Shown here: piece after piece, positions 45,329-54,700 of the stretch
Layout: every line of letters begins with the position of its first letter
Numbering within the stretch: the first letter of the stretch is position 1
DNA from: Pollutibacter soli
GTDB lineage: Bacteria; Bacteroidota; Bacteroidia; Chitinophagales; Chitinophagaceae
NCBI GenBank assembly: GCA_029269725.1
Contig: JARJHS010000016.1
Span: forward strand, 1-63,625
Direction of reading: 5' to 3'
DNA length: 63,625 nt
The notes under the pieces: generated by a model
The model's database searches: none
The model's input: only the letters and a program-made list of their open reading frames with translations
Told to the model about the DNA's origin: nothing
Made by a program: the position numbers and the translations under genes

Positions 45329-45402
45329 AACTCACAGTAATGCTCAGTCGAATTCTGGGTTTTATAGGAGGATTATTCATAAAAAAACAATGTTGTAAAT
45401 GA
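45325..45402 (+). CDS. 25-residue peptide coupled to both neighbours
   Basis: MKLTVMLSRILGFIGGLFIK then KQCCK and stop. The ATG overlaps the preceding TGA (ATGA at 45325-45328) and the peptide TGA overlaps the next ATG (ATGA at 45399-45402), so translation can pass across three genes in relay. It has a basic N-terminus, one hydrophobic stretch (about residues 8-19) and a terminal Cys-Cys. No recognised family. The exact double overlap in three different frames is hard to get by chance; metal or thiol handling is suggested by context only. Confidence 0.6.
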   Translation: MKLTVMLSRILGFIGGLFIKKQCCK

Positions 45403-45893
45403 GGCCATTTCTAATACTGATTTCGTTTATCCTGCTGAACAATGCTGTTCAGTCGCAAACTGTAGCAACAATCAAAACCGGAATGCCTGCGCCGGAGATC
45501 AATCTTCCCGGACTCGTGGATACAACCATTTCCCTGGCCAGCTTAAAAGGGAAAGTTGTTCTCGTGGATTTCTGGGCGAGCTGGTGCTTGCCATGCAGGA
45601 AAAATAATCCCGAACTCGTAAAAGTATATTCAGAGTTTCGTGACAAGGGGTTTGAGATCTATGGTGTTTCCATCGATCAGAAAAAAAATGATTGGAAAGA
45701 AGCCATCAATAAAGATCAGTTGGGGTGGTTGCAGGTGGTGGACCAAAAGGGTTGGTATGCACAATCGACATACGATTACGGACTGGAAGGTATTCCTGCA
45801 TCATTTTTATTAGATAAAAATGGAGTGATCCAGGGCATAAACCTGACCGGAAAAGAACTCTACAGAAAAATCAATGCCCTTTTAAAAAACTAA
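45399..45893 (+). CDS. TlpA/ResA-family thioredoxin, exported
   Basis: 164 residues with signal peptide ending VQSQ. The thioredoxin fold has DFWASWCLPCRKNN (active-site Cys63 and Cys66), GVSIDQKKNDWKEAI and cis-Pro in LEGIPASFLLDKNGVI. Periplasmic disulfide reductase; in a metal locus it could keep the HMA and HYC_CC_PP cysteines reduced. Last gene of the coupled run, followed 21 bases later by a strong terminator. Confidence 0.92.
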   Translation: MRPFLILISFILLNNAVQSQTVATIKTGMPAPEINLPGLVDTTISLASLKGKVVLVDFWASWCLPCRKNNPELVKVYSEFRDKGFEIYGVSIDQKKNDWKEAINKDQLGWLQVVDQKGWYAQSTYDYGLEGIPASFLLDKNGVIQGINLTGKELYRKINALLKN

Positions 45894-45913
45894 AGTACCT
45901 GGTGATAGAGGTA

Positions 45914-45943
45914 ACGACGGGCCGGCTGCCCGTCGTTTTTTTT
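45914..45943 (+). terminator. Strong rho-independent terminator ending the metal operon
   Basis: Stem ACGACGGGC / GCCCGTCGT with a short CGGCT loop followed by eight T residues. It separates the HYC_CC_PP-to-TlpA transcript from the TonB receptor. Confidence 0.88.
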
Positions 45944-46474
45944 AATTCTTTGTCAAAGCAAAACCGTACAAATAGCATGATTTTGAAAAATCAACGTACG
46001 TCAGGTCGGATCTATGGAAAAATTGGCCCATGAATGAACACGTTTCAGGCGATTCAACGTGAACGGCCCCTATCACAACTATTGATGAATTTGACACCCA
46101 CAGAGGTTAGCTTAGAACACATCATCTCAAACCTGCCTCTGCCGGCAGGCAGGCCTTCAACTTTCAACTTTTTCCAATCATTATTTCCGCCCTTCGTGTG
46201 GGTACAAACAGGATGCTCCTGCCGGAGCATGAGCATCGCTTCTGGTCGTAATAAGAGATGAATTTGGCTTTCGCGTGGGCTAACTTATAACTTGACACAT
46301 ATAACCTTCATCTTCCGCCCTTCAGGTGGCTACAAACAGGATGCTCCTACCGGAGCATGGGCGCATCATCTGGTCGCAGTTATAGATGAATCTGGCTTCC
46401 GCAGAGGCTGACTTATAACCTATCACCTGTTATCACCTATAACTTTCAACTTTCAACTTTGCACTCTCAACTTA
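45944..46474 (+). repeat. Word island with two tandem copies of element B
   Basis: 46185-46287 and 46313-46417 are diverged copies (128-base period) of element B also found at 26667-26767: TTCCGCCCTTC, ACAAACAGGATGCTCCT, CCGGAGCATG, then a TGGCTTTCGCG or TGGCTTCCGCA end and GGCTAACTTATAAC or GGCTGACTTATAAC. A partial third copy starts near 46087. CCTGCCTCTGCCGGCAGGCA and CTTTCAACTTTCAACTTTGC words flank it. No ORF of substance. Confidence 0.85.
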
Positions 46475-46505
46475 TTTGCTTTTTCTAAATCTTTTTTTAT
46501 ATTTG
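46475..46505 (+). promoter_or_regulatory. Bacteroidota promoter of the TonB receptor gene
   Basis: A -33 TTTG at 46475-46478 and a perfect -7 TATATTTG at 46498-46505, separated by 19 bases, fit the Bacteroidota consensus TTTG-N19-TAnnTTTG. The gene starts 31 bases after the -7 element. Confidence 0.8.
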
Positions 46506-46516
46506 TCTTAAATAAA

Positions 46517-46534
46517 TTTTAGACAAGCCTAAAA
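46517..46534 (+). promoter_or_regulatory. Probable metal-repressor operator (DtxR/MntR-like)
   Basis: TTTTAGACAAGCCTAAAA is an inverted repeat between the -7 element and the ATG. It is close to the Fe/Mn-responsive DtxR-family box type TTTAGrCTArYCTAAA. A second, overlapping dyad, TTGTCTTAAAT and ATTTTAGACAA, spans 46503-46526. A repressor bound here would block transcription; the ion sensed (Fe, Mn or Cu) cannot be read. Confidence 0.5.
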
Positions 46535-46535
46535 A

Positions 46536-48635
46536 ATGGAACGCTTTGTAATTCTTTTTTTGTGTTTAACTGTAGCTTGGCTGGGGTCAATTGCCCAGAC
46601 GAAAGACAGTTTACCTCCCAAAAAGGAAGACTCCGCTTTTAATGCAGCGATGAATGAAATCGTTGTATCGGGAACTTTGAGAGCCGTACACAGATTAGAA
46701 AGCCCGGTGGCAGTGGAAGTGTATTCACCAAAATTTCTGAAAATGAATCCATCGCCCAGTGTGTTTGAAGCATTGCAACTGGTAAACGGTGTAAGGCCAC
46801 AGTTGAATTGTAATATTTGTAACACAGGCGATATTCATATCAACGGCCTTGAAGGGCCTTATACGATGGTGACGATTGATGGAATGCCCATTGTCAGTAG
46901 CCTTTCTTCCGTATATGGTTTGTTTGGAATACCCAATCAATTAATTGAAAGAATTGAAGTAGTGAAGGGTCCGGCTTCAGGATTGTACGGTTCAGAAGCT
47001 GTGGGAGGTCTGATCAACATCATCACAAAAAATCCATCGACGGCACCGGTATTGAACGTGGATCTGATGTCGACCACCTGGAATGAATACCTCGCTGATG
47101 TTGGAGTAAAATGGCATGCCGGGAAAAAAGTTTCTGCGATACTCGGCGTGAATTACTTCAATTACCAGGATCCCAAAGATGATAACCAGGATGGCTTTAC
47201 GGATATGGCTTTGCAGCACAGGATTTCTGTTTTTAATAAATGGAGCTGGCAGAGAAAAGAAAACAGGCAGGCCAATATTGCTGTCCGTTATTTCTACGAG
47301 GACCGGTGGGGTGGAGAAATGGACTGGTCGGGAAAGTTCAGGGGGACGGATTCTGTATATGGTGAAAGCATTTATACCAACCGTTTTGAACTGATTGGAA
47401 ATTATCAGTTACCGGTACGCGAGCCGATTCTTTTTTCCTGGTCTTATAATTACCATAACCAGGATTCGCGCTATGGAGATATCCCTTATCTCGGAAAACA
47501 ACATATTGGTTTTGGTCAGTTCACCTGGAACAAAAAGGTCCGAAATAATGAACTGTTGACGGGCCTTGCATTGCGTTACAATTTTTATGATGATAATAGC
47601 ATTGCCACCGCTGATCCGTTGACTCAGACCAACAACCCATCAAAAGTTTTTCTGCCGGGAATATTTGTGCAGGATGAAATAAAATTTTCTTCCAAACATT
47701 TGTTACTGGCGGGGTTGAGATATGATCATCACCCGGTACATGGAAATATTTTCACACCAAGGATCGCGTGGAAATGGAAAACAGAAAATGCAGGTATTTT
47801 AAGACTGAATGCAGGAACCGGTTTCCGGGTTGTGAATCTTTTTACAGAGGAACATGCAGCGCTTACCGGTGCCCGTGAGGTAGTGATTAACGAGGAACTG
47901 GATCCGGAAACCAGCTACAATATTAATCTGAATTACAATTATCATCTGCCTGTCAGGAAAGGATTTGTAAAATTTGATGCCAGTGCATGGTATACTTATT
48001 TTTCGAACCAGATTATTCCTGATTATGATACAGATCCGAACAAGATCATTTATCAGAATCTCGATGGTTATGCAACATCTACAGGTTTCAGTTTGAATAC
48101 TGAATTCAGTTTCACCAACCGCATTCGTGCGATGGTAGGCGGAACGATCCAGGACATCCGCAGACATGACCGTGATGCGACTGGTAAAATGGTGTCTGTC
48201 CAGCCGGTACTTACAGAAAAATGGAGTGCAGTCTGGAACATGACTTATGTGTTTGTAAATGCTGGTCTGACCGTCGATTATACAGGCAACCTATATGGAC
48301 CGATGAGATTACCGCTTGCCGGTCCATTGGATCCGCGGAAACCTTACTCGCCTGTATGGAGTATTCAGAACATTCAGCTTACAAAAAAGCTCGGAAAGAA
48401 GATTGAAATCTACGGAGGCATAAAAAATCTGCTTGACTGGACGCCGGTAAAGGGAAATCCGTTCATCATCGCCCGCGCCAATGATCCTTTTGATAAGCAT
48501 GTGCAATACGATGCTAACGGTCAGATCATGCAGACGCCTGATAATCCTTATGCCCTCAGTTTTGATCCCACATATGTTTACGGACCGAACCAGGGGAGGA
48601 GAGGGTTTTTTGGAGTGAGGATGGTGATTCAGTGA
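46536..48635 (+). CDS. TonB-dependent receptor of the metal locus
   Basis: 699 residues with signal peptide ending SIAQ. The plug is at about 40-165 and carries a Cys92-x-x-Cys95 site in RPQLNCNICNTGDIHINGLE, then TMVTIDGMPIVSSLSSVYGL and RIEVVKGPASGLYGSEAVGG; the 22-strand barrel follows and ends FGVRMVIQ with a terminal aromatic-type strand. The Cys-containing plug is shared by a Bacteroidota receptor group found beside HYC_CC_PP and HMA genes, so a metal ion or metal chelate is the likely substrate. It uses its own promoter and operator. The stop is followed by GGCAGGAGGCAGGAG words. Confidence 0.92.
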   Translation: MERFVILFLCLTVAWLGSIAQTKDSLPPKKEDSAFNAAMNEIVVSGTLRAVHRLESPVAVEVYSPKFLKMNPSPSVFEALQLVNGVRPQLNCNICNTGDIHINGLEGPYTMVTIDGMPIVSSLSSVYGLFGIPNQLIERIEVVKGPASGLYGSEAVGGLINIITKNPSTAPVLNVDLMSTTWNEYLADVGVKWHAGKKVSAILGVNYFNYQDPKDDNQDGFTDMALQHRISVFNKWSWQRKENRQANIAVRYFYEDRWGGEMDWSGKFRGTDSVYGESIYTNRFELIGNYQLPVREPILFSWSYNYHNQDSRYGDIPYLGKQHIGFGQFTWNKKVRNNELLTGLALRYNFYDDNSIATADPLTQTNNPSKVFLPGIFVQDEIKFSSKHLLLAGLRYDHHPVHGNIFTPRIAWKWKTENAGILRLNAGTGFRVVNLFTEEHAALTGAREVVINEELDPETSYNINLNYNYHLPVRKGFVKFDASAWYTYFSNQIIPDYDTDPNKIIYQNLDGYATSTGFSLNTEFSFTNRIRAMVGGTIQDIRRHDRDATGKMVSVQPVLTEKWSAVWNMTYVFVNAGLTVDYTGNLYGPMRLPLAGPLDPRKPYSPVWSIQNIQLTKKLGKKIEIYGGIKNLLDWTPVKGNPFIIARANDPFDKHVQYDANGQIMQTPDNPYALSFDPTYVYGPNQGRRGFFGVRMVIQ

Positions 48636-48841
48636 GGCTGGATCAGGCAGGAGGCAGGAGTATGAAGGCAGGAGATTTAGTTTATAGCAGATAGAGATAA
48701 GCACCACTGAATAACACCCGTTATAGCTTAACATTTATCGATCTGACTAACAATTGTAAACTGCAAACTTCCTATTGCCCCTCCCTGTATGGTGAGGAGT
48801 TGCTTAATAGTGTCTCCTTTTGCCTTATTACATTTGCCTCC

Positions 48842-49162
48842 CTACTGCGTTTTATACTCCTCCCTCACCGGCACAAACACATCGATTACTCTGCAATTTC
48901 CATGAGCAAAAGCGCCATGTGGTGTATTTGATGGAATCACATGAACCATTCCTGGCCTGAGTAAAAAAATCTCATTTCCGATTTCCATTTCAAGTGTTCC
49001 CTCCAGTATAAATGTGACCTGCTCGTGCGGGTGCTGATGAACAGGCATTACTGTTCCGTCTGAAATAATTACTTCTCCAAATGTTACCGATTCCCCATGT
49101 ACATAACGGCCATCAATACCTGACATCAGGTGCTTCACCGGAACATCTTTAATATCAATCAT
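48842..49162 (-). CDS. Cupin-domain protein
   Basis: 106 residues, a single small cupin barrel. The metal-binding motif is VMPVHQHPHEQVTFILEGTL (His-x-His-x4-Glu type) and the second motif PGMVHVIPSNTPHGAFAHGN. Probably cytoplasmic; metal-dependent enzyme or sugar/acid-binding module of unknown substrate. Its start is 57 bases before the ATP-grasp stop, through an AACGTTCAACG word array, and both are on the minus strand. Confidence 0.87.
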   Translation of the reverse strand: MIDIKDVPVKHLMSGIDGRYVHGESVTFGEVIISDGTVMPVHQHPHEQVTFILEGTLEMEIGNEIFLLRPGMVHVIPSNTPHGAFAHGNCRVIDVFVPVREEYKTQ

Positions 49163-49179
49163 AAGTTTGGTTTAATATT

Positions 49180-49236
49180 TTGGTTTAACGTAGAACGTTC
49201 AACGTTCAACGTTTAACGTTCAACGTTGAACGTAGC
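49180..49236 (-). repeat. AACGTTCAACGT array overlapping the ATP-grasp stop
   Basis: About 50 bases of GTTTAACGTAGAACGTTCAA CGTTCAACGTTTAACG type words, plus strand. The terminal residues YVQR and the stop of the ATP-grasp gene are inside it (codons TAC GTT CAA CGT TGA). Confidence 0.85.
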
Positions 49237-50413
49237 ACACACTTCCTCCCACCCATTCCTTATCCTTATTGTAGCGAACGCCAATCATTTTTCCCTTACT
49301 GAGTCTTGCCAGATTTGTCAGCAGTGTGGGTCTTGCATCTCCGTCTTTCCAGATATACATCAGCCGGATCTCTGCTTTCGCCGGGATATCTGGCGTCTGA
49401 ATCACATCAGCATATTTTACTTTCCGTTGAAGGATCCAGTTTTGCGGGTCTTCGATTTTGTCGATATCCTCCGGTTTTACATCAATCACTACTCCCTGTC
49501 CTGCAAATGAAAACAAAGGTTTCAATACATAATTCTCCAGGTCAGTCGGCAGTTGTTTGATTTCACTTAAGAAATATGTTTTGGGTATATATCGGTGATT
49601 CAGGAAAGGTAATGTGAACTTACTGATCCTGTAAAACCAGTTGGGATGCGGTATCCATTGAACATCAAGATCAGCTGTAATGTCAGGTATATCACCCAGC
49701 TCTTCTTTTTTTGCATACAGATCATCAAATATCACACGGTTATAAATCCTTTTGATCTTCACTTTTTTATCATGGTTCATGTAGAACAGCTCCCTCCCTT
49801 CGCGAATCAGGTCCGTAAGACAAACAATAGAAATCCCAAGATATTCTTCGGTGCAATAAAAATCAATCCTTGTTTTTTGCTCATGCGGTTTTATTTCCAG
49901 GAGAACAACTTCTTCCGGATTTGCATCACCGATAATGAGTTCTTTTAATTGTTTGATATAAGATTCTTTATCGAGACCATTGAAGTAGTGACTATAATTA
50001 TCCGGAATCTTCCAGTATTTCTCCAATACTTCCGGATAGTAAGCCTGGAAACCAAATAACGTGGGAAACCCCTGCATTTCGATCAGTTGCGGTTCATACT
50101 CACCCGATTCATTTTCACAAATACCAAAATCAAAAGCGATAAAATGCGATTGACGGTTTTCATTCGGTACATATTCTGATTCGGGAATGGCTCTTTCTGT
50201 AAGTTCAGCGAATTGCGGATCAAGTATAAAATCAATAATGGATTCACAGGTATCAATCATCTTATTTCTGAAATCTGCAGGAACAAAAACGGGTGTTTCG
50301 GCGACCCTGAATTCAATAGCACCCGGATACTTGCTGTGCAGATCAGTCAGAAAGGTTTTGTACAATGCTGCTGAAAATGATTCATTGAATTTTTTCCTTA
50401 GTTCAGGTACCAT
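49220..50413 (-). CDS. ATP-grasp-type ligase, Bacteroidota-specific
   Basis: 397 residues, no signal peptide. It resembles the circularly permuted or glutathionylspermidine-synthase-like ATP-grasp group: HFIAFDFGICENESGEYEPQ and LIEMQGFPTLFGFQAYYPE early, then the nucleotide-binding lysine and glycine loop in NYVLKPLFSFAGQGVVIDVK and WILQRKVKYADVIQTPDIPA. Predicted to make an amide or peptide bond with ATP; substrate not known. Together with the GCS2 ligase, second ATP-grasp, glutamine amidotransferase and esterase further on, it belongs to an amidoligase set in this window. The C-terminal YVQR is encoded by repeat words. Confidence 0.75.
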   Translation of the reverse strand: MVPELRKKFNESFSAALYKTFLTDLHSKYPGAIEFRVAETPVFVPADFRNKMIDTCESIIDFILDPQFAELTERAIPESEYVPNENRQSHFIAFDFGICENESGEYEPQLIEMQGFPTLFGFQAYYPEVLEKYWKIPDNYSHYFNGLDKESYIKQLKELIIGDANPEEVVLLEIKPHEQKTRIDFYCTEEYLGISIVCLTDLIREGRELFYMNHDKKVKIKRIYNRVIFDDLYAKKEELGDIPDITADLDVQWIPHPNWFYRISKFTLPFLNHRYIPKTYFLSEIKQLPTDLENYVLKPLFSFAGQGVVIDVKPEDIDKIEDPQNWILQRKVKYADVIQTPDIPAKAEIRLMYIWKDGDARPTLLTNLARLSKGKMIGVRYNKDKEWVGGSVCYVQR

Positions 50414-50538
50414 GTGTGCTGGATTGAAGTAAGGAAATTACGGAAGATTCAGGAACAACATAACATTGTCTTGGGTATTTCATTTTTTGACAATGGTCAA
50501 ATTTTATCAAAGCATCGATCCTGAAATTTGTTGGGGAG

Positions 50539-51042
50539 ATGCTAAAGATGAGAATGACATTATCGCCAAAGGGGTTACTGGCTTTATTACCTATGATTAT
50601 AATTTGTTCTTACCTAACAATTGGTTATGCGAGCAGCTATATCGGATGGTATGGATATAAAAAATGGCAACATCGTAAAAGAAGTGCATCTATACTGGAG
50701 TCGAAAGAACGAAATGTATTTTTAACTCAACTTCGGTACAGTGTGGAAGGGGATATCAAAATGAACAATTTGGAAGTATATATGGAGAAAGGATTTTATT
50801 ATGGCAAACATACTTCCAAAGTGACCGACACCTCCCATCGTGAAAATTTTCCGTACCAGATCACTTTCCGTAATCCTGATGATAAAAGACTTTTCATATT
50901 TATACCTGAAGAAGAATTTTCGCGTTACGACAGTTGTGCAAGTCACAGTATTTTCCTTAAAATACAAGAGTTCACTGACACGCTTGAACTTCATGTCCTG
51001 GATTCTGCAGGAACATCTGCTACTATAAAGGCCTGGAAATAG
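50539..51042 (+). CDS. Hypothetical membrane-anchored protein
   Basis: 167 residues from MLKMRMTLSPKGLLALLPMI. One membrane segment (about 10-32), a basic stop-transfer YGYKKWQHRKR, and a soluble C-terminal part of about 125 residues with beta strands, ending TLELHVLDSAGTSATIKAWK. No family recognised. It stands between convergent words and the decayed transporter gene; codon use is like the neighbours. Confidence 0.55.
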   Translation: MLKMRMTLSPKGLLALLPMIIICSYLTIGYASSYIGWYGYKKWQHRKRSASILESKERNVFLTQLRYSVEGDIKMNNLEVYMEKGFYYGKHTSKVTDTSHRENFPYQITFRNPDDKRLFIFIPEEEFSRYDSCASHSIFLKIQEFTDTLELHVLDSAGTSATIKAWK

Positions 51043-51221
51043 GATGGACGCATTTTTATTAATTTTTAACTTAGTTTAAAAGTTATCGGATATAATTAAG
51101 TCAGCGACAATTTGAGAGCTTTGCAGCAAATAGCCGGTAATACCCATTCAGTTCAGATATTATGAAAACGCTGTGCATAGTTGTTGCAATCAATAATGTC
51201 AACCGACACTGTATTTGATGA

Positions 51222-51634
51222 ACAAAAGAGGATTTCTTTACATCAGCATTATGGGTACTCATTGCACTGACGATCGTCCAGCGCATCGATAATTATTTCG
51301 TTGAGCCAAATGTTGTCGGGGGCGAGGTAAGGCTGACTGCATTGAGTACTATCCTTTCCATCTTCGCGGGAGGATTCCCTGGGGGATTGCAGGAATGGCG
51401 CTGTTTATTCCACTGCTTAATATTGTCAAAATTGTTTGCGACGGTGTGGAAGTGTTCAAGCCTTTCGGTTATCTTATCGGTGATGATGATAAAAGTCCGG
51501 GTTCTAAAATAAAAGACTGGGTGAAAAATTTTTCCGTTAAAACACCCAAAATTCAAATTGATTTTTTTTTATATTACATTAATTCTTCGAAGCATTCTCT
51601 CCTGAAATCAATAAAAGATTCTCTCGCTGCATGA
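51222..51634 (+). pseudogene. Decayed AI-2E-family transporter, C-terminal remnant
   Basis: In one frame 51222-51370 reads FTSALWVLIALTIVQRIDNY, FVEPNVVGGEVRLTALSTIL and SIFAGGFPGG, and after a shift of one base the next frame continues IAGMALFIPLLNIVKIVCDG, VEVFKPFGYLIGDDDKSPGS. This is the last third of an AI-2E/PerM transporter (compare the family IxNxFIxPxIVG, and GxxGMxLAIPLLAIxK, then KPxGFLLGD). The frame is broken at about 51375, there are two stops just upstream, and the first two thirds are missing. It is a remnant in the gap before the exported GloVer protein. Confidence 0.65.
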
Positions 51635-51745
51635 TTTGGGTAAGGTTGTACATGCCTCAACCCGATTGATGTAAGTAATCTTTTGTCCTGCCCAAAATGT
51701 TGCCGTACAGCTAATAATTTCCATTGATGTAAATACCGTTGATAT

Positions 51746-54700
51746 ATGAAAAAATGCACCCTTGTTACAAGTATTGTATTCCTGTTCTTTTCTGTTTCAA
51801 TAAGCCAGCCTGTTTTCTGGGGAACTACTTCAAAAGGCGGCGGCGGTGGAAATATTTTTAAATATGCTGTTGCGGGCAACAAACTAAATACCGTATTTGC
51901 ATGGGCAGACAATGGCCGCAATCCTGATAGCCAATCAGACCTTGTAGAAGCTGCTAATAAAAAATTGTATGGTGTTACAAGATATGGCGGAAGTAAAGGT
52001 TATGGAACCGTGTTTGTATACGATCCGGTTACCAATCAACACACAGCGATTCACCATTTTTCAAAAACTGATGGATCCAATCCCCTTGGATCACTGGTAA
52101 GAGCGAATGATGGAAAATTATATGGTGTTACACAAATGGGAGGAACCGGCGATGGAACAATTTTCAGTGTCGATCCTGCGACTAATAAGGTGACCCGAGT
52201 ATATAATTTTCTGGCGGCAAACATTTCGCATCCATTTGCAGGACTGATGCTTGCCTCCAACGGGAAATTGTATGGCACCACCGCGCACAGCAGGAACCTT
52301 GGTTTGGGTGGTGGTTCGATATTTTCTTTTGATCCGGTGACTAAAGCGGTTGTAAAGCTGGCTGATCTTGAAGGAACAGGAATCGTTTTGCCAAAGAGTG
52401 CAATGGTGCAGCTCAGCAATGGCTTGATGTATGGTATTTCAACTTTTGTGGGCTCTGACGGTAAAGGTGCGATGTTTGAATTTAATCCTGTAACTAATAA
52501 GGTTGAAAAGATTTATGAATACAATATTGACCTTGGTTGCATACCCAACGGTCTGATTGTTGGCACCGATCAGAAGTTATACGGAACAACGTCTCTTGGC
52601 GGAATGAATTTCGGAGGAAGTTTGGGTGGAACCATTTATTCTTTTGATCCCGTGATACGCAAGTATACTCCGCTGTACAATTTCAGCGATCCTACCGGCA
52701 GTTCACCAGCCGGGAATTTGTTTCTTGCCAGGGACGGACTTTTTTACGGTACTGCATCAGGTGGTAAAAATGGGAGAGGCGTTGTGTTTTCTTTTGGAAA
52801 TAACAACACCTACCGTGTGTTGTACGAGTTTCGCGCAACAGACGAGGGATATCCTAAAGGAGGATTCATCGAAGCTACCGTTGATGGGCAGATGTATGCA
52901 TTGGCAAGTGGAGACGGAGCGGGATTGGGCGGAGTGTTTTCTTTTTCCCGGCAGACGGGCATATACAAATCACTTGCATCATTTACATCAGCCGACGGAG
53001 CTGCACCCTATACAGGTCTCGAACAGGCGCCAAACGGAAAATTATATGGTACGCTGACGGCATCGGGAACGCCTGGCACTACAGGAGCTATTTTTTCAAT
53101 CGATACCGCAACCGGCACATTTACGAAAATTTATTCTTTCACTGAAAAAGATGGTTCACGAATAGTAAACGAACTTACATTAGGCGCTGATGGAAAATTG
53201 TATGGATTGGCAACGATCGGTGGTTCCAATGCAGGAGGAACGCTGTTTTCATTAGATCCGGTTACAAATAAATTCGCTGTGTTATACTCATTTAGTTCAA
53301 CACTTGGAATTTATCCTACAGGAAAACTTGCCAGACGAATAGATAATGGTTTGTTGTATGGTACAACCACCGCTGGGGGTGCAAATGCGCAGGGTACTAT
53401 TTTTTCTTTTGATCCAGCCACAAAAAAGTATACCAAGCTCTATGATTTCAGTACTGCGCAGAGTGGTCAACCTGTAGGCAATCTTACCATTGGGACTGAC
53501 GGTCTTTTATATGGGTACACAGATCAGACTTTTTTTATTCCTGATAACAGGGGTAGTATATATTCTTTCAATCCCCTGACAAAGCAAATCAACTTTCTGC
53601 ACACATTCAATGGAACGAATGGTGCCTCACCGCGTGGAGGCTTGCTGGTCTCGGGCAGTAAATTGTATGGTGTAACAAATAGCGGAGGTACTGGTTTTTA
53701 TGGTACTGTTTTTTCTTTCGATCCGCTGGCAAAAAAGCATACGATAATGTACAACCTCACCCTGGTTAATGGTGCCTACCCTTTAGGAAGTTTAGCCCTT
53801 GGTTCTGACGGGCTGATTTATGGGCTGACCTCAATAGGAGGCACCGGGGGCGTCGGCGTACTGTTCTCTGTAAATCCGGTAAATAATGCATTTAGAAAAC
53901 TGCAGAATTTTACAACAACCAATGGTGCCAACCCCCAGTTTGTCAGCCTGGTTGAATTAAAAACCTGCGTTCCCATCAAGGAAATCTGTGACGGAATAGA
54001 CAATGATTGTGATGGGTTGATTGATGAGGACGTTAAAAAAACTTTTTATCCTGATAAAGATGGCGACGGTTATGGAACGCTCACCGGTGGTATATCGGCA
54101 TGTACAGCACCTGCAGGATATGTTGCCAATAACAAAGATTGCAATGATGCCGATGTGAAGATCAATCCAAAGGCAATTGAGATCTGCGGAAATAAAATCG
54201 ATGACGATTGTGATGGACTCGTCGATGAAAATTGTGCCGGCAGCACAAATCCTGCAATTACCGCATCCGCTGTAAACGTCATTGAAGGAAATGCGGGAGC
54301 AATCAATGCAGTCTTTGAGATAAAACTCAGTGTTGCGTCCGGTGTTCCGGTGGGCGTTACTTATACTACGGAATCTGCATCAGCAATTGCCGGAACAGAT
54401 TTCGTGACCAAATCGGGAACAATTGTATTCCCCGCAAATACCTTGACTATGACCGTACCGGTTGCCATCAAGCCAGACAAGCTGGATGAAGAAGATGAGA
54501 AGTTCGTTTTCAAACTTAGTGCGCCTGCAAACGCAACGTTGGCTACCGCGGAAGTTTATGGTACGATCATCGATGACGATGCTGAGCCTGTTTTGAAGAT
54601 TTATGATCTGACTGTGCAGGAAAACGCTGGAACGGGATCGGTACGTGTGAGCCTTTCAGCAGCCAGCGGGAAAACCGTGCAGGTATATTACGATTCACGG

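Noticed and set aside
51395-51634. 79-residue ORF as an independent gene
   Set aside because: It is the second frame of the broken AI-2E transporter.
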